From: Chlorops oryzae
Taxonomy: Eukaryota > Arthropoda > Insecta > Diptera > Chloropidae
Length of the DNA: 64,000 bases
Reading direction: 5' to 3'
NCBI GenBank assembly: GCA_020466095.1
Contig: CM035808.1
Span: 8,359,512 to 8,423,511, forward strand
The notes beneath the pieces were generated by a model that was not told the DNA's origin, searched no databases, and saw nothing but the letters and a program-made list of their open reading frames with translations. The position numbers and the translations under genes were made by a program. Of this stretch, positions 13,701 through 25,700 are shown one piece after another (positions within the stretch are counted from its first letter, which is position 1; every line of letters begins with the position of its first letter).

Positions 13701-16700
13701 AAATGACTACTTTCGTTTTATGAAAGTGGTTGGTGGGTCCACATACACTTTCATCTCTCCTAATTGATGTTTTCGACAAGCAATCACAATGCAGCCAATC
13801 GAAAATGGAATTTTGCCAACAAGGATTCTTGGCGGACTTAACGAAACCCAACATGAATACTAACAGGCTTCATCAGACCCTAATCGATTGCGTGGAGGCA
13901 CCAGGAAGACTCTATACACATTGCCAGATAGCATTGAAATAAATCAAAGAAGGCGGTTAATTTACTTTACAAAAGATCAGAAGCACCGATATTAAGACAG
14001 GATTATGCCAAGAAATGTAAGACGATCCAGGATCGATTCCCGTGAGAGAAGAATTTGCCAAAAATTATTATTTGATCTTGGAACGTTATATCCCAGTACC
14101 AAATGGTTTCAGTCCTGAAATTTGTAAGCGAGTTAGTAATGCCTTGCGGGGCAGGAGACGTGGAATTTTTTTTTTTTTTACATTTACGTGAGCTCTTACT
14201 GACTCATAAACTATTTATTAAAAAGTAAGCGATGAATTCAGGGCTTTTGGATTTAGATTTGATTTTATTTTGAATGTTGTGAAGTCTTCTTTTGTTTCTT
14301 ATTTTATTTTATATATTTCGTTGAATTTTGAAGCTTTTTTTTAATTAAGTATAATAACAAAATCTCATTAATATCTTAAACCGGTTCTTTAATGCATATG
14401 AATCGGTAAGAGCTGAACAACTCATGCCACTGCTTCAGCGAGTCGTTCAGTCCTGAATTTCCAATGACATCGCTGTGTTAAAATTTCAGCGATCGTGCCC
14501 TCACTTTGGCTATTACCAACTCCCTTCCTAGCTATTACCATTTGCTACTGGGGTTATTTCTAAATTCTCTCCATCGTTTTGATTCTGAGTGGTAAACATT
14601 GTGCATTTCCAGAATTCTAATCAAGGACCCCGAGTGTCAAGAAGGCAATCAAGTCGATCGGTAGCAATTTCTTTTTTTCCTTTAGTTAGCCATTCTCACT
14701 TTTGATGCCGAACTTACTCAGTTGAAAGACAATAAAACGGGGTGAAAACAATTCTAGTGGGCATTGAAATTCTCTCCTAGCCCCTTCACTACCAAACTGT
14801 TGTCAAACTTTCCTACAAGTTCAAATTTTGTGTTCAATAATTTATAAATAAGTATTATCCCCACTAAGGTGAAAAGTTTGGAGGGCGTTTGGGTAATAAA
14901 CTTACTACCTTTTTTTGAACGCAGTATAACCCTTTCACTTTAAAACTAACCTTCAATTTAGCAGTCTTAAAAATTCTGTTAGGATGTAATATCCCCACCA
15001 ATTATGAAAGGGTTTAATGCGTCAACTTATAAGTTGAAACATATTTAAGAGTCATTTTCGAGTCTTCTTGTAATTGTGCATGTGATAAATCGCTTTTTAA
15101 TCGCTCGAAAACGACTCGTATATGAATCTTCTCATAAAGCAGTCTTCCAAATGCTAGCTGAGTATTTGCTAATAGTTGCCTTATCCCACACAATGTTTTT
15201 ATCAGGGATCGGCAAAAAAAAAATTTTAATTTTTGATTTTTTGATTATTATCCACTCCACACTTCAAAATTCTTGATTCTGAAATAAAAAAAAATAAAAA
15301 TTGAAAATTTAAAATTCCCAAATAATGAACAATCCGTATTTTAGATTCTAAAAATTTGGATTGATTCTATGAAAATATTTAAAAAATTAAAAATGTGATT
15401 TTTTTGAAAAATCCGAAATTTATATGTTAAAATTATGCATTGCTGGACATTTATTAATCACATTTTAAGAATTATGAATAATTAGATACTTATAATTAGA
15501 ATAAAAATTTCTTCATAAAAAAAAAAAATAAATAAACTACTTCGATCCGGCAGGGTTCGAACCCAAGCCCTTCAGATTGCTAGCCTTGCACGCTAACCAC
15601 TAAGCCACGTCAAGTTCTAGGAGAGAGGAAGAAAATATCTCATTTAAGTTCAAACGAAAATATGCACAATAATTCTCATTCCTAAAAACCAAAATTTTGT
15701 TTGACTTTAATTTTATAAATTAAAAAAATCCACAGTTTTCAGTTTGGCAAACATGGTGTCACGGGTGAGCACATAACTAGAAATCAGGAATTCCCAGGTT
15801 CAAACCCCACACAAGAAGTTGTTCTTCTCAAGAATATTTCAAATTCTAAATCAAATAAATATTAAAATAAACAAACATCTATGAAATGGGGAACTAAGAA
15901 TGAAACTAAATGGGTAGATGAAAAACTTCACTATTCTCATCATCTCAAGCAAGCCTGTATTGTAAAAAAAATTGGCAATCTTTGTTGGTTGATTGTATTA
16001 ATAAAAAAAATGTTAGAAAGTTTTTTGCAGTTTTTCTTTTTGCACTTTTCTAAGAGGTACCGCTTTACTGAGTTATAGCTCTTTAAGTAGGTGTATTTTT
16101 CAGTGCATTATGAAATATTGTGGTTTTAAAGCAGACAATCGGACAGATCAAAAGATGGACGAACATAACATAATAGAATCTTCTGGTGTCTCTGATAATT
16201 TTTACATAATTTTATATGTCCTATATCAACTATTACAGAAAAAATCCGCAATCTTGCCATTTTGATTAATGATTATTCAAAAAATCTGCAATCTTATTAT
16301 TCTAATTATAAGTATCTAATTATTCATAATTCTTAAAATGTGATTAATAAATGTCCAGCAATCCATAATTTTAACATATAAATTTCGGATTTTAAAAAAA
16401 ATCACATTTTTAGTTTTGTAAATATTTTCATAGAATCAATCCAAATTTTTAGAATCTAAAATACGGATTGTTCATTATTTGGGAATTTTAAATTTTCAAT
16501 TTTTATTTTTTTTTATTCAGAAATCAAAAATAAAAAAATGATATTTCTTGATCAATCCGTAATCAGTCATGATAATATTGATGAAAATATTATTAGTGCC
16601 GATCCCTGGTTTTTATAAACTAATAAGCATAGCTTCTCTTATTATAAGAAGTAAAAAAAAAAATAATCATAGATATTGCCATAAGTAACCTCCACTTTCA

Positions 16701-19700
16701 TAAGAGCTTACATTACATACAACAATAGCCCAATTCAATAGCGGAGGATCATGGTATTGAAATAAAATAAATAAATTCTGAGTCATTTCTGATCGAATTC
16801 TTTAAAAGAGGACATAATATAAGAACTTACCTTTCGGAATTCCTGTACGAATGTTGCTATCATCATCTGTATTGAGGCCGCTCTTGCTGCATGCAATGCC
16901 AAATTCTCACCGTTCCGTAGATTTAGCTGAAGAGACGCTGGCCGTGGTAGAGTGACGGCGTTTTGAATTTCAGTAAAAGAAATCGATTGAACCACAATCA
17001 AATAATCGGCATCTCTTCTCGCCAGATAGAGCCCACTGTGTGAGATACCCATAACAGTAACGTCCGGATATTGTGGTGCACCTTGAACGGCAAATAAACG
17101 TGCAAAATATAGCGGCCAATCTCTGGCCATATCAATCAGGTGACGCTTGACAAGGGCACGCACAGGTTGGGAGCGCACCGTATCGACTGTCACACCATGA
17201 CTATTAAGCATCCGTATCGCGACTACTTTTTCATGGGGCGATATTCGCAGGCAGGGTGTCACTTCGAATACATCGGCAACAACTTGAGCGAACAACAAAT
17301 CCAGGGCTACCGGTGGTCCGATCGGCTCGTTAGGATGGAAGACTTCTTTGCGTACTCTAAGCTTCCATGGCACACGATTATAAGTGAGACAAGCTGAAGC
17401 TGGACTTTTCATCGATGGTGGAGCTGGAACTGGTGCCGGTATAGCTGGCAGGGGCCACTCTTCAGCGAGATCTGTCTCTTCGCCAGCTCTAGTACTTTGC
17501 GATACAACGGTCGAGCCGGACGTTTTCCGTTTACGCTCCTTTTCATATTTCTGTGCCATATGTGTTCTAAATGTTGCTGGGGTGGTGGCTTGAGAATTCG
17601 TTGAACTTGTTGTTGTTGTTTTGATGTTCGTGTGAAAAGCCCCTTGGGAATATGGGCTATGATTTCTATCGTTGATACTTCCATTACTCCTTATATCCCC
17701 GCGACCCATACCGGCAGTTATGACCCTAGGTGGCGCTGGCTGGTAAACCTTATTGCTATCCTTTTCGCGCTCGACTTGTCGAATCTCATAAATACGTTCA
17801 CGTTTTTCACGCTCCTTTTCTCGTTCGCTTCCGCTAGATGACGGGCCTTCAACTTCTGTGCGATCCCAAACCGACTCGTCAAAATCATCTCGGTCACGCG
17901 AACGCGACCGTGATCTAGACCGTTCGCGTTCAGGCTTGATCTCTTTTTTAAAGCTCGACTCATAGACCATATCTAGCTTGGCAGATTCGGCTCGACCCCA
18001 TGAATCGTATGCCTCTTTTAGATGCCTTGCATCCGACCAATTATGGCGTGCTCCAAATGTATCGCGATCCTGTCGTTGTATAAAGGCCGGAATATCTTTG
18101 CCGCCTGGACTCCTGTAGTCACCTTCCTCAGTTATATCTTCGAATGTCGGTGGACTTTTTGGAACCGGCGGAGGAGCTGGTGGGGCTGTTGTTGGCGGAC
18201 GCACAGGAGGTGGGGCGCAGGAACATTGGGTGCTGGCGGTACTAAGCCCGGCCAGGCATGTGTTGGAGAGCCTTTGCCCTCCATGCGATCGATATGTAAA
18301 CGTACTGATGGGGAATCTGGCGATCCATTAGACATGCCATGGTTGAAATGACCGCTTAGCTGTTGCTGAAGCATCAATCTGCGAGTATCCTCTAACTTTG
18401 CTGGCGCACGATTCTCTGATTTATTACTCACTGTCGATCTAATGGAATGACCGGCAGTCACTTGTTCCAAACGTTGTCTCATTTCCGAGCTAAGCTTAAG
18501 TTTTCCGACACTCCCCGGTGGTGGTCTGTCCGCTCCGAATCTCGAAACTCTTCTTTGCTACTTTTGTTGTGACCACATTTATTTGTTGTTGTGCCGGTTC
18601 GCTGGATTCCCTTAGATTCTTACCGCCGCTAGTCTCTATTTTTATAGAAGTACGAACCATTTGTGTGTTATGAACCGGAAGACTCATGGGTGAAGTAGAA
18701 GATTTCATTGGCTCGACATCGAACTCCTCCCATTCTACAGCAGGTCCTGACAGTGAACCGTTGCTGCCATGAAACTGAGCTTGTGGCGTGGTTTTTCTTT
18801 GGTTCTGACGCATTTTAAAAGCAAAAAAGTCCTCCTCTGTCTCGAACTGTGGCCCGTCTTGCGGCGGTGGCCAACGCCATTTACCAATGCGCACCGTTTT
18901 GGCCCGACCGTACGGATCGATGAAATGACGGGTCTCCGACGGGTTTTTCGACTCAACTGGCGGCGGCATTGGCGGAGGCGGTGGCGGTGGTATCGCAGAG
19001 CCACCGCTTTCTGCCGACAGCTTTCGGCTACGATCGTTTTCAGAAAACTGAGATATTCTGTTCTTGATGCTCTGCTTCCGTACATTAGTTTGACTAACCG
19101 TTATATTCATTTTGCTCACTGAAGTACTTGGTTGCTGTACAGTTGCTAAGATTGGCGCCAATGGTGGTGATGTTGTTCCAGCAGCCGGTGGTCCGTCTTG
19201 CTGGCTAAGTAGGGTTTGTAACGCTTGATTTTGTGCCAGAAGCTGTTGCTGAATTTGCAAGTTTTGTGCCATAGCCGATTGCAGAAATGCTCGCTGTACC
19301 TGATGTTGATAAACGGAAGGATCACCATCAGATGGAATGTTAATAATTTGCATAAGACTTTCAGGGTTGCCTATTAGAGGACTGATTGGACTTACTATGG
19401 GAGATGTGACGTAGCCTGTGCTAGCAGTAGACTGCGTATGCGTTGTTCCACCGCCTTTAATTGTTTCAACTAGCTCATTTTGCTCGGTGAGTGTTTTTAA
19501 AGCGTCGCTCACAAAAATCGGATTAAAAAGTCCTGTTATATATTCATCCAAGTTTGCCGTTGCTTGATCTTCAACATTTTTATCGCCACCGCCTTTTATC
19601 TTTTGATAAAGGAAATAGCTGTCGGTTAATATCTCTTCGTCATTATCTAACCAGGGTGCTTCTGTGAAGTCATCTATTTCGGTTAATGTATAATTTTCGG

Positions 19701-22700
19701 ACGGTTTGGGTCGACCACCTCTTATGCTGGCAGCTAGTGATCGTGCATCTGAGAGCTCATCTAAGGACCCATCGAGAACTGGGCTAAACAAATCATCCAG
19801 GAACTGATCCACATCGGATGCTTGTGACGGAACTCGTACTCTTCTTACATGCGAAGCCAATGAAGGCGCTTCACTTGTATCGGACATTGCAGACGAACGA
19901 GTCGCATACTCCGATTTGTCCATATATTTACTCGAATGTGAGCCGGCATGGGATCTACGGCCTGCATTCTGGGATTTTTGATATCGAGTTGCAGTTTCTT
20001 TGCCCATCGGAGCCAATCGTTCGGCTGAATGATACCGATCATTAAGTCGACTCTCTGAAAGACCTAAATCGGTCAATGGTTCCTGGTCCGTGTTTGGCTC
20101 CAGGTCTGTAATGTCACCAGCAAGTAAATCATCTAGTGACTTGGAGCGTATTTTTTCTTGTTCGAAATACCGTTCATTTAACGCTGAACTGCGTGAGAGC
20201 AAGTCATGTGATGTCTTTCTAGCATTGGGCGTAACCATTGGCTCAGGTGTTGACTTCAATTGCGATGGTGATGGCGATGATTTTGCTTTCGGTGGCTCTG
20301 GTGGTGGTACTTGTGGCCGTTTTAGATTGCTGCCTTCACTTTCCGGCAAAACAGTTCGGTTGAACTTTGTTCCCGTCTTGAAAAGATCGCTGCGTAGCGC
20401 CGGGAATGCTGGGCAAAGTTCTTTTTCAGAAATTAAATCCAAAACAAAATCTAAGCCACATGAGTCAGTTACAACTTTCCCATCGTCAAGTACAACTGTC
20501 CAGCCTCGGTTCGAAATGCCAATGGTAGTAGAGATGGCTAATGAAGCAGCTTCTTCGCACGATGTCCATGAATCGATTGCTACAGTCTGGCTAACTTCAT
20601 CTGGTAAAACCAACGATACAGCAATGTCCGATAAACGAGATGTTGCACGCCATTCCACCCAAGTCGGTACAAAGTTCCGTGAAGCATTCAAATGTCCATG
20701 ATTCGATCCACGCAAGAGCTTTTTCAGCAATGATTCCTTCATAGCCGCGGGAGCATGATCGGCTATGAACTTCATAAGGTATTTACTAAACGCCGGACTA
20801 GGTTGGAAGCAGGACAAACAATGCGCTATAAGCTGCCAGACACGTTGTGCTTGTGCTTCTTCAGCTCTATAGACCTGATTGCACATTTGGACGAGAATCT
20901 CGTCTCTCAAGCCGCGTGACGAAAGTGCTTTATGCACAATATAGTCGGATAAGGCCTTCTCTTTGTTCCCGTCCAGAGACTTATCGTTGGTCCATCGTAA
21001 TATCAATTTAAAAACTGCCAGCGAGTCCTGGAAATCCTGATCTCTTGAAGCCGCACGAGTGAGAAATGGCGTCGAAATCGGCTCACGCCGCGGAGCCAAT
21101 CGCAGTCCGTTGCAATATACGGAACTAAATTTCCCGAATAGAAACTGATCAAGATCTTTAGGCAGCTCGCCCGCTAACGGTGGACCAGGCACTGTTCCGA
21201 CTACTTTCACCAAGTGCCGATCTCCATGTATTGGCGTCCAGCCGTCAATTTTCGAAAATATGAAAGCCAATTCGGCAGGTATATCAAGGTAAGCAATTTG
21301 ACTACGCTCGCTGGTCTCTTTCGCCAGCCTCTTCGCTTCACGTTCCTTTTGAGCCTTTTGAGCCTCCAAGCGACGTTTGTACTCGGCACGCAATTTTTTT
21401 ACACGATTTCTATCTCGTCGTCCGCGCCAAAGTGCCTGGGCATATATGGCGCCCTTCCGTAGCTTTTTATATTCTCTGCTCTGGCGATGTGAACGCCATT
21501 TCGATTGTATTCTTATAGCAGCACGTTTCTTTCGTGCAATATGACGTCGTACGAGCATTCCCCGAACGTTTTTCTGTATAACAAGGGCCGCCGTTCGTAG
21601 ACGATCGGATCGACCAGTTTCCAGCATGCGATGCAGGGCCTCTCGTAAGAATACGCGTGTTGCTCCCAGCTGAAAATCGGGACCCTCGATGCCAGTTCGA
21701 GGCAGCGACTCCAACAGAACTCGACATAACTCACGATACGGTGTTCCACGCGGTAGAGGTGTTCTCATCAAATGCCGATACCGTTCGACAAAATGCTGGA
21801 ATCGCAAACGAACTGGATATCCTTTTTGTCTGATTTTGATGGTGTCGAGCATTCCCAAGTATCGCAGCTGCTGCAGCACACACGGCATATCCATTTTAAG
21901 GGCATGCTTTTCATTGTTAGGCTTGATACAGCGTACAAACCACGGATTGCAACGGCCCATAGACTGTAACAGTTGCTGCAGCGAATCGGAAAATCGTGCC
22001 GCAACGGTCGGAGTTCGTGGTTTCATTGTTACGAAGCGACCATTGCTTCCTTTCGGTAATGTTTTACCCGAATCTCGTTGAGCTCGCAGCTGTTTGGTCA
22101 GCTCGGAAACCAGATTTAGCTTACTCGATGATAAAAGCTCAAGGACATCGCTACGAAGGGCATCACGATTCTTATCGAGAAATCCGTCGACACAGTACCA
22201 AACCTGCCCGGCATAATGTGTTATACCGAACTCTTGAGCGCCAATACGTGGTCTTGAGTACAGTTCATTCAGTGCATGATTATAGTGGCACTTTTCCAGG
22301 AAGCTCATATCAGTTGCCCGCGGAAAATTGGACTCGTCGTCGAGCAAATGAAATATCCCAACGGGTTTCTTTGCCAACAAATGAATCACCGGCAAATTAT
22401 CATCCCATGTCAGCGGTGTCCATTCCAGACGCTCGCGGGAATACTCTGCCTGTTCCAGTTTAAAGACGTGTTTATTAAAATACAGCTGTAAATTCTCATT
22501 CGCATAGTTAATACACAGCTGTTCGAACGAATTCTCGGCCAGGTCTTCGAAACCAAATATATCAAGTATAGATATTCGATGGGCGTCATGTGCGCCGGCT
22601 TTGTGAACAATCGAGTTTATACGCGACACAAGCCAATTAAAGAGTCCGGCATAGAGGGCTTTAGCGAAGGCATCTCGGGCATCCAATGCCTGATCGATTC

Positions 22701-25700
22701 CCAACGGTGTGTACAGCCGTTCCGAGCGCGCCTCTGTTATCCGGCTTGTTAGAGCGCGATGCATACCCTCAGCGGATATATGCAAAAGATGTGCAGCCCA
22801 TTTTATTTCAGCATCCGAACCGACCTCAACACCTTCTTGGCCATGACGCAATTGCCTGCGATGGAAGTAAACATTGCCCAGATGCAGCACAGACGCCAAT
22901 ACGCGTATGATACCTTCTCGTTCTCCTTCGGAAACACCCAAAACCTGCATAGCACTCAGCAATGATTCCCAGTCAACGCGACCGGGTGCACAATCGGTGG
23001 CTCCCTGATTCAAATAGAAATACTTATCCGCTTCAAGAAGTCCGTATTTCGTGCGGTCGGCTTCTGAAAGTCCACCTAACATTTCGTAAAAGACATGATA
23101 GTTACGTTCACCAGGCGCCTGCGTGACAATTCTTGACTTCTCAAGCAAGTATTGCGTTATCTTTGCTCCTACAATAGCACCACTTTTAAAATAAACTTCA
23201 AGATACTTTCCAAATCTTGAGCTATTATCATTCCGCGTTGTACGCGCATTACCAAACGCTTCTAGCAATGGAGCTGCTTCAAGTATCTGTTCCGTGATTA
23301 CCGCCGAAGCTGATCCACCGCCGGGCACGACTGCGGCCAAATATTGCATAACTAGTTTGGTCGATTCGGTTTTCCCAGACCCCGATTCACCGGATATAAC
23401 CACAACTTGTGGCGATGGCAATGCAGCATGAGCACCTGCCCCGATAGCGAACAAATGTGGTGGCATTGCACCCAACGGCTTCCCAGCATATTGTTTGGCA
23501 ACTTCTAGGCCATAGGCGTCTGGAAACATTTTATATGGATTAACAGCGGTTAGAATGCTGCCCGCAAACGTATAGATTAGACCCTTGTCATAGCGCAAGC
23601 GTAGATTCCACAGCAACGAAGCTTCATGAAGATCCTCGAGCGTGGTCATGTCTTCAACGCCACTGCTTCCAAGATCCTGCCGTGAACGTAGATTGCCTTC
23701 GCCCGGCTGCAGAGCGAAAGTTTGCGGCTACAATGTAGAGAGAGAGAGAGAGAGAGAGAGCGATGGAGATAAACATATTAAATAGAAAGTTATGGGTAGC
23801 AAAAAAGATTTATTTTTTTTTTTTAATTGGCTGTACAAACATTTCCAGCAATCACATCACTACATAGCGTGGACAAGCGTTTAACCGTTTGCGGATATCG
23901 ATTCTTCTTCATTTTTCTCTCGCGTGCTCTCCGACACTTTGAGAGGAAATTTTCACAGTTGACGTTCGGGAAGTCTTCAATGCTTGCTGGCCGCTGGCGT
24001 CGCAAAATATGCGGCGACAATACGGCAATGGAAGGTGAAGGAGCGGGACTCGAGTTGACTGAACCACCACGCTGCCATGGCTCTAAATAGAAATGCACAA
24101 TTCGCATTCGTATTGTGCGTTCGGACACGTTAAATTAACTTTAGAATCGCATCAAAGATGGGCCAATTTGCATTTCAACAAAAAAAAAAGAAAAAAGGAA
24201 GAAAAAAAAAACGATTTCAGTCAAAGCTACGGCACGAAACTACAGAGCACACTGACGTCTCTAACGCAACTAAAACGGTAAAAATATCGGACGGTAACTG
24301 CAAGCAGCAATTTGATGGCCAAGTGCAATTTCATACAACAACAACAACAACGACAAACAACAACAACAACAACTAGCCGATGGAAAGACTTATGCAGGCT
24401 CACAAAAAACTGGAGCTAAAGCTGACGCAGCGAGTTTTTATTCCTACAAATTTGATGGCCTCTTGTTATATTCTTAGGCAGGCGCTAGTGGTCTTGCCAA
24501 ACCAGAAATGTGTCTTTCAAATGAATGCAGCTAGCAGGCTTATCTAGCGTCCAGCAAATTCATTTCGAGTAGTCAGAGCATGTCGCAAGATGCTAAAAAA
24601 AAAAATTATTTCTCTTTTTCGATCTTTTTATTGGACGGAACAGTTACTATCGATAAGGCAATGAGCAGACAGACAGACAAACAAACAGACGCACATAAAT
24701 AAATAATTTTGACATCAGAAGTTACGAAACGAGTGTGGGAGCCAACATATCCTCTCTATAAGATAAATTTAATTTCAATACTCTAACAAAAAGCCTTGCA
24801 GATGACATGATTTTAAGCCCCAACGCAATTAAATCAATTTGTTTTTCTTAATTTTTGATGTCATTTATTTCCACCTCAACTAAATTGGGCAGTGACGGAT
24901 TGGAATGTTATAAGGCCCGAAGCTTAAAGGGTCTTCTCATTGAGCAACTTTTTTTTCGACTTTTTTTTTGCATTTATTTATAGCTTGGGTAGTTGTGAAT
25001 ATGCCCCTAAAAGGATTTTCTGAAATTCGAAATAGTTTAGAGGATATAGCCTTCTTTGTCGAGCAAGATCTGCGCTAAAACGAGTAATTTTTGCGTTGCT
25101 TCAAACTTTAAACGCGTTTATCTCGAAACCACGTTTTTCGAACTGGCGGCCATGATATCTCCAGTTCAACTGAACCGATTTTCATGAAACAAAGTGGAAT
25201 CGACGCAGAATTGTCACCATTCTCGGGTGAACCTCGACCATAATTTTAAAAAAATTTTTACTATTTTTTTTTACACTAAACTAAAAAAAAAAGCCCGAAA
25301 TTGAAATTTTTTTTTTAATGGCCGCCATTTTGTCGAAAAAAATCACAAAATTAAGCTTGAGGTTCACCCGAGAATTACATCTATACTGATTATAACCCCG
25401 TTTTTTTTTCCATTTCGGACGCTTCGGAGACCCGGAATCGTGGCCGCCGTGACGGCACCTTTTTTTCACCACCAACTTTGAAGTCTCATTACATTTTGAA
25501 CAGCCCACGTATCGAGGCAAAAAAAAATTTTTTATTTACTTTGAACCTTTTGTAATACAATAAATAAAAAAAAGTTTTCAATTATTCTTTGCGTTTTCAA
25601 ATAAGAATTTTTTTAAAAAGGGTCCAAAAAACGGGTTTTCAATGAGAAGACCCCCTTAAATAGAGAGCTTTGAAATGGATTTGCTCAAAACAGATATTTA

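Larger units (their letters stand above)
15203..16608. mobile_element. hAT foldback element with exact 8-bp target duplication
   Basis: The termini are CAGGGATCGGC and its reverse complement GCCGATCCCTG. Arms of about 300 bases (15205-15510 and 16300-16605) are inverted copies of one another. It is flanked by GTTTTTAT on both sides (15195-15202 and 16609-16616), an exact 8-bp duplication. This is a clear non-autonomous hAT insertion. The unique centre carries two tRNA-like promoter-box regions. It sits in a myosin intron just after the giant exon. Confidence 0.9.
9959..16830. other. Large myosin intron and candidate internal promoter
   Basis: This 6.9-kb intron separates the giant exon from the alternative first exon. 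The roughly 300 bp just upstream of the ATG at 9958 should hold the promoter and 5' leader of the short isoform; I see no clear TATA box. It also contains long T and A runs (10683-10748, 11108-11132), a mini-me-like element (11206-12057), a small inverted repeat (12171-12288) and a hAT foldback (15203-16608). I see nothing coding in 12300-15200. Confidence 0.5.

Noticed and set aside
15541..15615. Functional tRNA gene
   Set aside because: A and B boxes are present but the acceptor stem does not pair, and it is inside a transposon.
18496..18560. Natural C-terminus of the myosin giant exon at the TAA just before 18496
   Set aside because: The downstream frame continues as convincing protein (GSVGKLKLSSEMRQRLEQV) into FERM F2-F3, and the exon only has the right length with the stop read as a frame error.
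23823..24128. Use of the ATG at 24128 as the start of a separate 101-codon gene
   Set aside because: A good splice acceptor lies between that ATG and the coding-like part, so the first residues are more likely intronic.
25281..25520. 79-codon frame, also seen at 34282-34527 and 54496-54681
   Set aside because: Lies within copies of the TTAA-flanked family A; frame and length vary between copies and there is no conserved protein.
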